A DNA stretch of 64,000 nt from Trichocoleus sp. (GCA_036702865.1 DATNQD010000027.1:62001-126000), one strand, 5' to 3'; counted from the first letter of the stretch, positions 44,898-54,345 are shown. Program-made: numbers and translations. Notes: generated by a model from the sequence alone, not told the origin.

Positions 44898-45761
44898 ATG
44901 CCAGCTTCGATCGCTTACCTTGGACCCTCCGGAACTAATGCTGAAACGGCGGCAATTGCTTGTGCAGAATGGATGAAGCAAACCACCGGGGAGACAATGG
45001 AACTCTGCCCCTATCCCAGCATTCCCAAGGCGATTCAGGCAGTCGCGCAGCAGCAAGCACAAATGGTCGTTGCACCCGTTGAAAACTCCACTGAAGGAAC
45101 TGTGCGAACAACGCTCGATACAGTCTGGCAGTTAGGAACGTTACAAATCCAGCAAGCCCTGGTGCTGCCAATTCCCCATGCGCTCATTTCCTATGCGCCC
45201 GATTGCGAATCGATCGAAACGGTCTATTCTCATCCTCAAGCCATTGCTCAATGTCAGGGTTGGCTAGAGCGCTACTTGCCCCAGGCTCAACTTATTCCCA
45301 TCAACTCAACCACTGAAGCACTCCAGTATTTGCCAGGTAATCCCCAAATTGGCGCAATCTCTGCACCGCGAGCTGCCCAAATCTATAACCTGCCTATCCT
45401 TGCCCAACCGATCAACGATCTGCCTGATAATTGCACGCGTTTTTGGGTGATGAGCCTTGAACCTTCTTTCATCGGACAACATAGCTCACTCGCGTTTAGC
45501 TTACCTGCAAATACACCGGGGGCACTCGTTAAAGCGCTTCAAATTTTTGCCGATCGCAATCTCAACATGAGCCGCATCGAGTCTCGCCCCACTAAACGAT
45601 CGCTGGGTGACTATTTGTTTTTTGTTGATTTAGAAGCAAATTTGCAAACTGAATCGGTGCGATCGGCACTGGCAGAACTGGAAAACTGTACTGAAACTTT
45701 GAAAATCTTTGGCAGCTACGATATTCAGATTGTGCAAGAGGGTAAGCTGCTCCCCGGCTAG
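44898..45761 (+). CDS. pheA: Prephenate dehydratase
   Basis: This 287-residue protein has the dehydratase domain at 1-190 (IAYLGPSGTNAETAA, VAPVENSTEGTVRTTLD and the catalytic TRF in DNCTRFWVMS). An ACT regulatory domain follows at about 205-280 (GALVKALQIFADRNLNMSRIESRPTKRSLGDYLFFVDLE). The ESRP stretch is the phenylalanine feedback site. It converts prephenate to phenylpyruvate. No chorismate mutase domain is fused. RBS evidence is weak. Confidence 0.95.
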   Translation: MPASIAYLGPSGTNAETAAIACAEWMKQTTGETMELCPYPSIPKAIQAVAQQQAQMVVAPVENSTEGTVRTTLDTVWQLGTLQIQQALVLPIPHALISYAPDCESIETVYSHPQAIAQCQGWLERYLPQAQLIPINSTTEALQYLPGNPQIGAISAPRAAQIYNLPILAQPINDLPDNCTRFWVMSLEPSFIGQHSSLAFSLPANTPGALVKALQIFADRNLNMSRIESRPTKRSLGDYLFFVDLEANLQTESVRSALAELENCTETLKIFGSYDIQIVQEGKLLPG

Positions 45762-45848
45762 AGAAAGTATATGTGTCGATCGCGTTGTCTTAACTTTTGT
45801 AGCGGTTGCTATCTACCTGCTATCCGGCTGTTATTTAACAGGCACAGC

Positions 45849-45882
45849 AAAAATCAGCAGGACAATGGTTTAATCCTGCTGA
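45849..45882 (-). terminator. Intrinsic terminator of the RTX gene
   Basis: On the reverse strand, TCAGCAGGA (45882-45874) and TCCTGCTGA (45862-45854) form a nine-base-pair perfect stem with an 11-base loop. TTTTTG follows. It lies about 85 bp after the RTX gene stop and is a classic Rho-independent terminator. It may also block read-through from pheA's side. Confidence 0.85.
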
Positions 45883-45966
45883 CTTCTGAACTGGAAAAAT
45901 AGTAATGATTCATGGAAATGGTAGAGCTTAACCCTGAGCGATAATCAGGTAACGGAACTCCAGCGG

Positions 45967-46746
45967 CTAAACAAAGACAAAGTTTTGGGACGTGAGGCTC
46001 ATCTTGGTCGGATCGGCACCCTGAAGTACGGCAATTAGTTCATTGGTTGGTAGCCCGGTGGCATCTGTTTTGCTGAGATAAATGCCTGCACCCCCCATTG
46101 GGGCCGCGCCGATCGTGTAGCTGGTCGCTGCACCTGCAAGCTGAATGCGATCGGGTTGTTTGAAGTCTGTGATCAGAGCATAGTCGCTGTCGCCTGCTGC
46201 GGTATAGAGCGGTGTCCCTGCCACGCCGAGCACAAAGGTATCCTTGCCGTTGCCCCCTGTGAGCGTATCAATTTCACCTACGAGCGGTGCAGCTGGGGTA
46301 GTTGGGTCAGGAGTCAGGGCTGTTGCAGGTTGAACGGCTGCCATTGCATCTGCACCCATCAGCACGTCATTACCATTGCCGCCCAGTAGAGTATCGTTCC
46401 CGGCATTGCCGTAGAGCATATCCTTACCGTTGCCCCCATCGAGGCGATCATTGCCAAGCCCACCTTTCAGCGTATCGTTGCCGTTACCACCAACAACCTG
46501 GTCATCCCCTTCCAGTGCATCAACTAAATCACTGCGTGAACTGCCTCGCAGCACATCATTTCCAACTGTAGCGACGAGTTGCACTTTGCCATGTTCTCCC
46601 TTTTTGCCGCCGACCAGCCCCAACTTATCACTGTCATCCAGGAGATCGTTGCCATCAGTAACGGTAAGAGAATCAGAGGGTTTGTGTTTCTTTTTGGGTT
46701 TCTGATGACCAGAACCTTTCCGCTCAAGTTTATGATCCATTGTCAT
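45967..46746 (-). CDS. RTX-type calcium-binding repeat protein
   Basis: This 259-residue protein has a basic N-terminal tail ([22 protein letters not shown]) without a signal peptide. Nonapeptide RTX repeats follow at about 60-130: [34 protein letters not shown] and [10 protein letters not shown]. The C-terminal region from 155 ([32 protein letters not shown]) is the RTX-associated beta domain often seen in type I secretion substrates. Calcium binding and type I export are inferred from the family. No secretion genes are near. Confidence 0.88.
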   Translation of the reverse strand: MTMDHKLERKGSGHQKPKKKHKPSDSLTVTDGNDLLDDSDKLGLVGGKKGEHGKVQLVATVGNDVLRGSSRSDLVDALEGDDQVVGGNGNDTLKGGLGNDRLDGGNGKDMLYGNAGNDTLLGGNGNDVLMGADAMAAVQPATALTPDPTTPAAPLVGEIDTLTGGNGKDTFVLGVAGTPLYTAAGDSDYALITDFKQPDRIQLAGAATSYTIGAAPMGGAGIYLSKTDATGLPTNELIAVLQGADPTKMSLTSQNFVFV

Positions 46747-47243
46747 TGTCTTCGGCTCCTCTTATTCAAATAAGCTGCTGTTGAGATATCAATGAATGTA
46801 GCCAAAGCAACGGGTGAATTGGTTCGAGGAAGACACAGAGATTTGCGTTTAAAGTTCAATCGAAAGTGTTGATTATTTGAGTAAAACTTACAGCAATAAA
46901 TTGAAAAAATTAACTAGATATTTGGAACTTTTTTAACTAGGGAATGAATACGGATTGCATTCATATTGCTTTGATGAGGCGATCGAAAATATATCGAACA
47001 GAAGCAGCAGGCTTTTTCCGTATTAGCACCCAGGGCACTTGAGTTTAGCTAGAATTTAAACTCACGTCCGCCACCGTGAAAGTTTCAAGATGTAATCGCG
47101 ATCGGTTGCCATGCCAGAACTCGCGATCCTACAACCAGTTATCCCAAAATCGAACATGCTTTCTAAAAGGCGGCTATAAGAAAAATGGCTGCAAGACAGC
47201 CAGACTAAACCAGGCAGAGACGACAAAGAGGGCAACAACCGAA
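46747..47243. other. Divergent intergenic region between RTX gene and tldD
   Basis: About 500 bp with no supported gene. The tldD frame is open upstream to 47076, but the extension is Arg/Asn/Cys-rich, unlike TldD. The region is AT-rich near 46860-46950. No operator or terminator was recognised. Confidence 0.4.
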
Positions 47244-48683
47244 ATGATTTCAGAACTTCAGCAGGCGTTGAACAGGCTGGATATTCCCGCCGACTGGATC
47301 GGAGTACGACTGGTCAAAGAAACGAGTGGCTATCGATCGATGCGGGATGCAACGCCACAAAGCAATGGTAAGTTCCTCAGCCAAGGTGTGATGGTTGAAG
47401 TGTTGGTCAATGGGCAAATTGGCTATAGTGCCACAAATTCGCTTCAGCCAGAGAGCTTACAGGCGGCGGCGAAGGCAGCTTATCACCAGGCAACTGCTGC
47501 AAGTCGATGGGCAGTTTATCCGATGACAACAGCGGTTCGTCCGAAGGTTGTTGGACAATATGTTTCACCTTACCTGAAATCGTTGGATGCTCTGACTCCG
47601 GGCGAGATCAATAATGTGTTGGCGCGATTATGCCACCAGCTGAAAGTTTCTGATCAGATCGTACAAACCTCTGCCACTGCAATCACCAATGAGACAGAAT
47701 CCTGGTTTGTCAGCAGCAATGGCTCAGAAGTTTATCAGCAATTTTTGATGCTGGAAACCCATTATGGTGTGACGGCTCAAGAGGGTAACGTTGTCCAGCA
47801 GCGCAGCAACAATGGCTATCTGGCACATTGCTATCAAGGCGGATGGGAACTATTCCCGCCACCAGACTTATGGGATCGGGCACAGCAGATTGGCGAACAG
47901 GCGATCGAACTGCTGACAGCAGAAGAATGTCCCACGATCGCAACAACGCTGGTTCTGGCTCCAGATCAAATGATGCTGCAAATTCATGAGAGCGTTGGTC
48001 ATCCGCTCGAACTCGATCGCATCTTGGGTGATGAGCGCAACTATGCTGGCGGCAGCTTTGTCAAACTGTCAGATTTTGGGCAGCTTTCCTATGGATCAAA
48101 GCAGATGAACATTACCTTTGATCCAACTGTTTCGGGAGAGTTTGCCAGCTACAGCTTCGACGACACCGGCGCACCTGCCGCGAAGGAATATCTGATTCAA
48201 GATGGTATTTTGCTGCGTGGTTTGGGCAGTCTGGAAAGCCAAGCTCGAACCGGGGTGGCAGGCGTTGCTTGTGCTCGCGCTTCCTCCTGGAACCGTCCAC
48301 CGATCGATCGGATGGCAAACATCAATTTAGAACCTGGAACGGACTCGTTTGCCGATATCATCCGTGATATTGAACATGGGGTCTACATGGAGTCAAACCG
48401 CTCCTGGTCGATCGATGATCAGCGCTACAAGTTTCAGTTTGGCTGTGAGTATGCCAGGTTGATCGAAAATGGACAGATCACGAAGACGCTACGCAATCCA
48501 AACTACCGTGCCACCACTCCAGAATTTTGGCATCGCCTGACTCGTGTAGGGGACGAATCAACCTGGCAAATTTATGGCACGCCTCACTGCGGCAAAGGTG
48601 AACCCAATCAAGCGATCCGAGTCGGTCATGGTTCCCCAATCTGTACTTTTGAGCAGGTGGAAGTTTTTGGAGGAGGAGCTTAG
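47244..48683 (+). CDS. tldD: TldD-like metalloprotease
   Basis: From the ATG at 47244 this is a 479-residue protein. The HExxxH zinc motif HESVGH is at 248-253, preceded by LAPDQMMLQI, and followed by ELDRILGDERNYAGGSFVKL and SYSFDDTGAPAAKEYLIQDGILLRG. TldD and TldE form a heterodimeric protease that degrades unfolded peptides and, in E. coli, matures microcin B17 and CcdA. The partner gene follows 45 bp downstream. Confidence 0.92.
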   Translation: MISELQQALNRLDIPADWIGVRLVKETSGYRSMRDATPQSNGKFLSQGVMVEVLVNGQIGYSATNSLQPESLQAAAKAAYHQATAASRWAVYPMTTAVRPKVVGQYVSPYLKSLDALTPGEINNVLARLCHQLKVSDQIVQTSATAITNETESWFVSSNGSEVYQQFLMLETHYGVTAQEGNVVQQRSNNGYLAHCYQGGWELFPPPDLWDRAQQIGEQAIELLTAEECPTIATTLVLAPDQMMLQIHESVGHPLELDRILGDERNYAGGSFVKLSDFGQLSYGSKQMNITFDPTVSGEFASYSFDDTGAPAAKEYLIQDGILLRGLGSLESQARTGVAGVACARASSWNRPPIDRMANINLEPGTDSFADIIRDIEHGVYMESNRSWSIDDQRYKFQFGCEYARLIENGQITKTLRNPNYRATTPEFWHRLTRVGDESTWQIYGTPHCGKGEPNQAIRVGHGSPICTFEQVEVFGGGA

Positions 48684-48728
48684 GCCCGATCGCGTTGCTG
48701 TTCCGCTTCCCTGCTCATAATTGCTTTG

Positions 48729-50069
48729 ATGACAAAAATGAACGATTCAACTCAAACTTTCGATCGCCTCGTCGATGCTGTTCTATCTCAGTTGCAGCCG
48801 CAGGAATCCCTGAAACTCAGTCTTGTTGGGGAGCAGAGCCAGTTTGTTCGCTTCAATGGGGCAAAAATTCGGCAGATCGGCAGCGTGATTGATGGAGAAA
48901 TTTCGCTCACTCTAATGAACAGTCAGCGCAGCAGTTCTCGCGGCATCCCCTTTACTGGAAATGAAGAGACTGACCTGCCCCAGATCAACGCTGCACTCGA
49001 AGATTTACGGCAGGAAATTATTCAGCTTCCTGAAGATCCTTATATGGTTTTGCCTACTGGTAATGCGACCAGTCGGGAAGTTCATCAGGGACATCTACTT
49101 GAACCAGATGCAATTGCTGCGGCAATTCTCCCTACCGTAGAAGGGCTGGACTTTACAGGTATCTACGCTGGCGGCACAATGATTCGAGCCTACGCTGATT
49201 CTGCTGGACAAAAGCACTGGTTCTTAACTGATTCTTTTGCCCTAGACTACTCGCTGTTTACCGCTGATGGGCAAGCAGTGAAAGGAACCTTTGCCGGAAA
49301 CCAGTGGGATCAGAATGCCTATGCTCAAAAGCTAATTGACTCTAGGCAGCAACTCGATCGCCTGGCTCAATCTCCTAAGCCGATCGCAAGAGGACAATAT
49401 CGCACCTATCTAGCTCCGGCGGCAATGGCAGATTTGATTGGCATTCTTTCCTGGGGGGGTGTGAGTGAAGCTTCACTTCAGCAAGGTGGTAGTGCCCTGG
49501 GTCTATTGCAGCAAGGAGAGAAGCAGCTTTCTCCAATTTTTAGCCTGTTTGAGGATTTTAGTCAGGGTCTAGTCCCCCGCTTTAATGAATGGGGCGAAAT
49601 TGCACCTGTGACGCTGCCCATTATTCAGTCGGGTCAACTGGTGAATACGCTGATTAATTCCCGTACTGCCAAAGAATATGGCAAAACTGCAAACGGAGCC
49701 AACAGTGCAGAAGGGCTTCGATCGCCGGTTGTGGCAAAGGGCAATCTCCCGATCGCTGAAGTTCTCAAGGCACTGGATACAGGCTTATATGTATCGAATC
49801 TGCACTATCTAAACTGGAGCGATCGACCCAGTGGACGGGTAACGGGCATGACTCGCTATGCTTGTTTTTGGGTAGAAAAAGGCGAAATTGTTGCCCCGAT
49901 CGAAAATCTCCGCTTCGATGAAAGCCTCTATCGTTTTTGGGGCGAAAACTTGATTGCATTAACAGACACCCTAGAATTTATCCCCGAAGTTGGAACTTAT
50001 AACAATCGGGATATTGGTGGAATCTGGGTTGCTGGCGCGCTGGTCGAAGACTTCACCTACACCCTTTAA
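48729..50069 (+). CDS. pmbA: TldE/PmbA-like protein
   Basis: This 446-residue protein is the TldD/PmbA-fold partner without an HExxxH motif. Features include the N-terminal SLVGEQSQFVRFNGAKIRQIGSV and FTGIYAGGTMIRAYADSAG. GGVSEASLQQGGSALG lies near 255, with FNEWGEIAPVTLPIIQSGQLVNTLINSRTAKEYGKTANGAN and a C-terminal RVTGMTRYACFWVEKGEIVAPIENLRFDESLYRFWG. The lack of zinc ligands fits the scaffold half of the TldD/TldE pair. A TTG at 48726 is one codon upstream of the ATG. Confidence 0.9.
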   Translation: MTKMNDSTQTFDRLVDAVLSQLQPQESLKLSLVGEQSQFVRFNGAKIRQIGSVIDGEISLTLMNSQRSSSRGIPFTGNEETDLPQINAALEDLRQEIIQLPEDPYMVLPTGNATSREVHQGHLLEPDAIAAAILPTVEGLDFTGIYAGGTMIRAYADSAGQKHWFLTDSFALDYSLFTADGQAVKGTFAGNQWDQNAYAQKLIDSRQQLDRLAQSPKPIARGQYRTYLAPAAMADLIGILSWGGVSEASLQQGGSALGLLQQGEKQLSPIFSLFEDFSQGLVPRFNEWGEIAPVTLPIIQSGQLVNTLINSRTAKEYGKTANGANSAEGLRSPVVAKGNLPIAEVLKALDTGLYVSNLHYLNWSDRPSGRVTGMTRYACFWVEKGEIVAPIENLRFDESLYRFWGENLIALTDTLEFIPEVGTYNNRDIGGIWVAGALVEDFTYTL

Positions 50070-50120
50070 AGGACTCGCAAGATTTGTTCAATCTCTGAAT
50101 CCCTTACCCCTGTTCCGCTC

Positions 50121-50996
50121 ATGCCTCACCTAAACCAACGTCGAACCGAAAACGTAGATGGCAATTTCTACGTCGATCACACTTGCATCGATTGTGATAC
50201 CTGCCGCTGGATGGCTCCAGAGGTATTTTTTGAGGTTGGTGAACAGTCTGCTGTTCTGCATCAGCCAACGACAGAAACAGAATATCTTCAGGCAATGCAG
50301 GCGCTTTTGTCCTGCCCCACTGCTTCGATCGGTACTGTCGAGAAACCAACGGATATTAAACAAATCCAAACCAGTTTTCCGATTCCGATCGCGCAGAACG
50401 TCTTTCACTGCGGCTATCACGCTGAGAGTTCTTATGGTGCAGCGAGTTATCTAATTCAACGTCCAGAGGGCAATGTCTTAGTAGATTCGCCTCGCTTTGC
50501 CCCACCACTCGTCAAACAGTTGGAAGCGATGGGAGGAATTCGCTATCTCTATCTCACCCACCGAGATGATGTGGCGGATCACCAGAAGTTTCGGCAGCAT
50601 TTTGGCTGCGATCGGATTCTCCATCAGGCTGAGATCAACCACAATACTCAGGATGTTGAAATTCAGCTTTCTGGTTTAGAGCCAGTGACGATTGAACCGG
50701 ATCTCCTCATCATTCCTGTGCCAGGTCACACAAAAGGGCATACAGTCCTTCTTTATGCCAATACGTTTCTATTCACGGGCGATCACCTTGCCTGGTCAGA
50801 CCAACTCCATCACCTCTACGCCTTTCGGAATGCTTGCTGGTATTCCTGGACAGAATTAACGCGATCGATGCAAAAACTGACAAACTACTCGTTTGAATGG
50901 GTACTCCCCGGTCACGGTCGCCGCTATCATGCCGATCGCGCTACGATGCAACAACAGATGAAACAATGTCTTGCCTGGATGGAAGGCACGATCTAA
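50121..50996 (+). CDS. Ferredoxin-domain MBL-fold hydrolase
   Basis: In this 291-residue protein, residues 15-70 are a ferredoxin-like domain with Cys22, 25, 28 and 65 (CIDCDTC then SCPTASI). This is a single-cluster pattern with the fourth ligand remote. Residues 90-290 are a metallo-beta-lactamase fold with LVDSPRF, YLTHRDDVADH at 144-154, PVPGHTKGH near 206, GDHLAWS and LPGHGRRY. The usual HxHxDH signature reads HxDxxxDH, so the first metal site is altered. A thiolesterase or redox-linked hydrolase is possible; the substrate is unknown. It follows the TldE gene by 51 bp. Confidence 0.9.
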   Translation: MPHLNQRRTENVDGNFYVDHTCIDCDTCRWMAPEVFFEVGEQSAVLHQPTTETEYLQAMQALLSCPTASIGTVEKPTDIKQIQTSFPIPIAQNVFHCGYHAESSYGAASYLIQRPEGNVLVDSPRFAPPLVKQLEAMGGIRYLYLTHRDDVADHQKFRQHFGCDRILHQAEINHNTQDVEIQLSGLEPVTIEPDLLIIPVPGHTKGHTVLLYANTFLFTGDHLAWSDQLHHLYAFRNACWYSWTELTRSMQKLTNYSFEWVLPGHGRRYHADRATMQQQMKQCLAWMEGTI

Positions 50997-51043
50997 TCTT
51001 CCTGCTTTTTCTCAAATCGTTGATCTCCTACCAGAGGATGCCT

Positions 51044-51421
51044 ATGAACGATATCACTGGAACCTGGCTTGGAACCTACTGGCAGCAGGGTACACCGACT
51101 CGATTTGAGGTGACTTTTGTTCAGGGAGGTAACTGTCTCAGTGGACAAGTTCTAGACGATGGCGATTTAGGCGAAGCCCAGGTGAATGGAGAAATCATTG
51201 GGCGCAGCATTCAATTTACAAAACAATATCTAACGGGCAACAATCCGCCGATCAACTATACGGGAACGCTCTCTGAGGATGGAAATCTGATGCAGGGGAA
51301 ATGGGCGATCGGCAAACGACATTCAGGTTCCTGGGAAGCGCATCGCAGCAATAATGATTTGATGGCATCGTTAAACAATCGGCTCGCGCAGCAAGTGCCT
51401 GTAGGTATCGGTAAACTTTAG
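51044..51421 (+). CDS. Small beta-rich protein of unknown function
   Basis: From the ATG at 51044 (GAGG six bases upstream) this is a 125-residue protein starting MNDITGTWLGTYWQQGTPTRFEV. Alternating strands follow: NYTGTLSEDGNLMQGKWAIGK and SGSWEAHRS resemble the GxW-GxY-GxWxG pattern of small beta-barrel (avidin- or lipocalin-like) proteins. No signal peptide is seen. It may be translated after the MBL gene, as the gap is 47 bp. The frame is open further upstream, but overlaps the MBL gene. Confidence 0.7.
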   Translation: MNDITGTWLGTYWQQGTPTRFEVTFVQGGNCLSGQVLDDGDLGEAQVNGEIIGRSIQFTKQYLTGNNPPINYTGTLSEDGNLMQGKWAIGKRHSGSWEAHRSNNDLMASLNNRLAQQVPVGIGKL

Positions 51422-51850
51422 ACATTGTAAGCAACAAAATAACGAACTCGATCGCAGTGGTGTTAAATTGCTGCGATTCGTTGTAATTGAATCAGATGTA
51501 AAGCTCCACGTTCTTAATCAAGCGATCGGCTGAACCAAATATGCGTATTCTGTTCAAAAAAGCATAAAAAAAGCTACATTAAGCCTAATTTTTTGTAAAA
51601 AGTAACATTTTTAATCCTTAACCTTGGGTGGACTTCAAGATAGGTAATCTACACCCATTGATAAGTTAGATTCTCCTGAGCAACTGTTAGATTGATCGGT
51701 AAATAAAGCTGCATTTTGGATAGGTTAGATTAGTTTCTCAAAACGAAAAAGCAAAAGCAAAGAAGCAAAAGTTTGAGAACATTTTTTATCCCATTATCCA
51801 GATAGGCTGTACAAATTTACCCATAGTCATTCAATAGGGAGATAAAGAAT
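51422..51850. other. AT-rich upstream region of the three-gene block
   Basis: No ORF is supported. The octamer GTTAGATT occurs three times: 51665-51672, 51686-51693 and 51724-51731, all upstream of the gene at 51851. They might be regulator sites, but the spacing (21 and 38 bp) is irregular. Low GC near 51540-51610 sets this stretch apart from its neighbours. Confidence 0.4.
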
Positions 51851-52603
51851 ATGATGGGCAATCAACAGTCTGAAATTCAGGGTGAGAAAAATTTCCAATC
51901 TACCAGCGCAACTCCGGTCAATGCACCTGTAGAAAGAGAACCGAAGGTTGATGAAATTAGAACTGAATATGTAACCGACACTCAGGCAAAATCAACGAAT
52001 CAATCAATGAACCCGTCTCTAACAAGAGCATTAGTGGGAGGGTTGATTGGTGCAACAGTGGGTAGTCTTGCAGGTGCTTTGGCAAGCCGCAAAACCTCGG
52101 AAGGTTTCAACCATGCCTTCAAAGGAGTTGGTAATGCGTTCAAAACGATCGGCGGTGGTTTAAACCAAGCTGCGAAGGGCGTGGGTGATGCAGCAAAAAG
52201 CGTAGGCGAGGGCGTCAGCTATGCGGTTGTAGGAACGGCTCAAGATACGGCAAAGAGCATTACAGAAGGTGCACAGCAGGTGGGTGTTGCCACCGCAGAA
52301 GCAGTACAGACAACCGCTCAAAATATTAATCAGGTTGTCCATCAAGTATCAAACGCCATAGAAACATCGAGTGATTCTGCTCAGCAATCGATCGATCAGG
52401 CTGCAGACACTGGCAAGCAAATGGCAACCGATACTGAGAGCCTCAGCACTGATCTGATAGAGGCATTGAAAGAGGAATATGCCACTACTGAGGAAGAATA
52501 TTATTCACCAATGGAAGGTGGATTCGTCTATGAAGAAAATCCTGAAATTCGCCTTCAAGAAAACCCTTTTTCAGATGTTGAGATTACCCGTTCGGTTGAA
52601 TAA
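51851..52603 (+). CDS. Glycine-zipper/amphipathic repeat protein, unrecognised
   Basis: In this 250-residue protein, residues 1-55 are polar and disordered. Residues 60-79 are a glycine-zipper-like hydrophobic helix (LVGGLIGATVGSLAGALASR). Residues 85-180 are amphipathic repeats built from GxGDAxKxVGxG-like units, resembling LEA or YtxH-type helices. The C-terminus is acidic (EALKEEYATTEEEYYSPMEGG). GGGAG stands nine bases upstream of the ATG. The next gene starts 12 bp later and encodes a related protein. Membrane association or a structural, stress-linked role is inferred only from composition. Confidence 0.72.
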   Translation: MMGNQQSEIQGEKNFQSTSATPVNAPVEREPKVDEIRTEYVTDTQAKSTNQSMNPSLTRALVGGLIGATVGSLAGALASRKTSEGFNHAFKGVGNAFKTIGGGLNQAAKGVGDAAKSVGEGVSYAVVGTAQDTAKSITEGAQQVGVATAEAVQTTAQNINQVVHQVSNAIETSSDSAQQSIDQAADTGKQMATDTESLSTDLIEALKEEYATTEEEYYSPMEGGFVYEENPEIRLQENPFSDVEITRSVE

Positions 52604-52615
52604 CAGGAGAAACTC

Positions 52616-53161
52616 ATGGTAATGACCGACACAGAGTTGACCGAAGCTGAAAGCAACATTGATGTATCTCCAAACAACACAAGTTCAGATGAAAACATCT
52701 CCGATAACGGATTCAATAAAGTTGCGATCGGTGTCCTGATTGGGGCTACTCTCGGTGGTATTGCTGGGGCTTTGTCTACAAGAGGCGTCGTCGATCGAGT
52801 AAATCGCACAGTTAGAGATGTTGGCAACTCTGTTAAAAAGGCAGCTAGCAGTGTCGATGACACGATAAGACAGGTTGGAGATGCAGTCCATAGCGTTACA
52901 ACCGAAGTCAATAGCACAGTTAAAGACGTTGGAGATGCAGTCAAGGATGCAACTGAAGGTGTCAGCAGTACGGTGCAAAGTACGGTGAATTCTGTGAAGA
53001 GTACAGCTGCAGATGTAAACAGCACTGTGCAGAATACGGTGAATGCGGTTAAAGATACAACTGGAGAGATGATTCCATCTAATGAAAAAGAGCGTAATGT
53101 TACAGAACAAAATACGCTCTACAAGTTAGTTCCTGTCAATTCAAACGAAGCAGGCTCTTAA
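52616..53161 (+). CDS. Paralogous glycine-zipper/LEA-like repeat protein, unrecognised
   Basis: This 181-residue protein is a shorter relative of the preceding product. The zipper helix at 36-53 shares the LIGATxGxxAGALxxR pattern. Residues 65-155 are Val/Ser/Thr/Asp/Lys amphipathic repeats (VKDVGDAVKDATEGVSSTVQ, then STAADVNSTVQNTVNAVKDT). AGGAGA five bases before the ATG is a strong ribosome binding site. The pair is probably a tandem duplication followed by divergence. A second in-frame ATG at 52622 is possible. Confidence 0.72.
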   Translation: MVMTDTELTEAESNIDVSPNNTSSDENISDNGFNKVAIGVLIGATLGGIAGALSTRGVVDRVNRTVRDVGNSVKKAASSVDDTIRQVGDAVHSVTTEVNSTVKDVGDAVKDATEGVSSTVQSTVNSVKSTAADVNSTVQNTVNAVKDTTGEMIPSNEKERNVTEQNTLYKLVPVNSNEAGS

Positions 53162-53194
53162 CTCTTTTTAACAGCACACTTGAATTAAGTAGGG

Positions 53195-53255
53195 GCATTT
53201 GCATCTAAAACTTTAGCCTCAAACGGGCTAGGTGATGCAAATGCTTTGCTTTTCT
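53195..53255 (+). terminator. Intrinsic terminator after the repeat-protein pair
   Basis: GCATTTGCATC (53195-53205) and GATGCAAATGC (53234-53244) form an 11-bp perfect stem. The loop carries a minor AGCC/GGCT stem. A T-rich tail (TTTGCTTTTCTTGT) follows. It lies about 35 bp after the stop at 53161 and separates this pair from the coiled-coil gene. Confidence 0.75.
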
Positions 53256-53405
53256 TGTCTACCTGATTAATCGTTACAACTCATCATTACAAAATTACAT
53301 GACTGCTCTAACATAGCCCCGAATATAAGATATTCAACCTTCAGGTTGATGTAATGATTCTGTTTCCAAATGATAGTGAAAGAGTTAGCGTTGTAAGAAG
53401 TAATT

Positions 53406-54251
53406 ATGGGTTGGCTACCAGGATTCTTTGACAAGAAAAAAACTCAAAATTATCAGCAGCCACCAAATAATTCAACGGCTCAAAATTCGGCTAGTCAGAA
53501 TTCCACCACGATGTTGGAACTTGTGGTAGAAGAAACAATTATGACAGCGGCAAAATGGCTAGTTACTTTTGTAAATCGCAGTTTAGAAACCAAAGCGACT
53601 GCGCCGATCGCTGAGCCAAAACCTGCTGCTGATCATGCAAAGTCTGGTCATGCGGAAACTCAGCACTCAGATACGATCGAAACGCTGTTGTCAAAGTTTG
53701 GTTCTTTAATTGAGCAATCTCACGATCGAACTCAATTAACAATTGCTTTAGAAGATCGCTTAAGTAAGGTCGAAGCATCCTTGAAACAGAGCAATCACCT
53801 GGAGCAGCAGATCCAAGAATTGAACCGATCGTTCGCCCGCCTAGAGAGCCGTCTTACAAACGTTGAAGAGTTAATTCAACCTAACACTAATATCAATCAA
53901 GCACTAACCCAAGTGGGTCAGAATTTAGATCAGTATATTCAAATTTCTAGCCAGTCCATTAATATTTTAGAGAATCGCTTAACGACAGTCGAAGATCTAG
54001 TCGAGCAAGGAGATTCTTCTCTAACAAAGATTACTGAAATAGGTCAAAACTTAGCTATCTTGAAAAATCGCATTGTTCATCTAGAGCAATTACTGGCTCG
54101 ATTTAGTCTCATTCCCAAAATTGTAGAGAGCAACTATCAGGCGATCGCCTCATTACAGCATCATTTGAAAAGCCTCAATGGTTTATCTGACGCTTATGAA
54201 AAGCCCTCGAATGGAAAGCATGCTCATACTGCCATAACTAAAATTGGCTGA
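53406..54251 (+). CDS. Coiled-coil protein of unknown function
   Basis: In this 281-residue protein, an amphipathic N-terminus (MGWLPGFFDKKK) is followed by a Gln/Asn/Ser-rich linker. A helix follows at about 35-62 (TMLELVVEETIMTAAKWLVTFVNRSLE). A long coiled coil (about 90-260) has recurring xxxLExRLxxVExL units, roughly every 30 residues, at about 115, 140, 185 and 220. No family is recognised. It lies in the same orientation as the two zipper proteins but has its own promoter space after a terminator. A link among the three is only contextual. Confidence 0.68.
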   Translation: MGWLPGFFDKKKTQNYQQPPNNSTAQNSASQNSTTMLELVVEETIMTAAKWLVTFVNRSLETKATAPIAEPKPAADHAKSGHAETQHSDTIETLLSKFGSLIEQSHDRTQLTIALEDRLSKVEASLKQSNHLEQQIQELNRSFARLESRLTNVEELIQPNTNINQALTQVGQNLDQYIQISSQSINILENRLTTVEDLVEQGDSSLTKITEIGQNLAILKNRIVHLEQLLARFSLIPKIVESNYQAIASLQHHLKSLNGLSDAYEKPSNGKHAHTAITKIG

Positions 54252-54345
54252 AGTGTTCCTGCTTTTAGCGATAGCCGCTTTTAGGGTAAAGTGACGGAAG
54301 CACAGGAGTTCATCCTAACTCTATCCTTGAAATCCCTAAAGCAAC

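Noticed and set aside
47076-47243. N-terminal extension of the TldD frame
   Set aside because: It is Arg/Asn/Cys-rich, unlike TldD, while the ATG at 47244 gives the family N-terminus.
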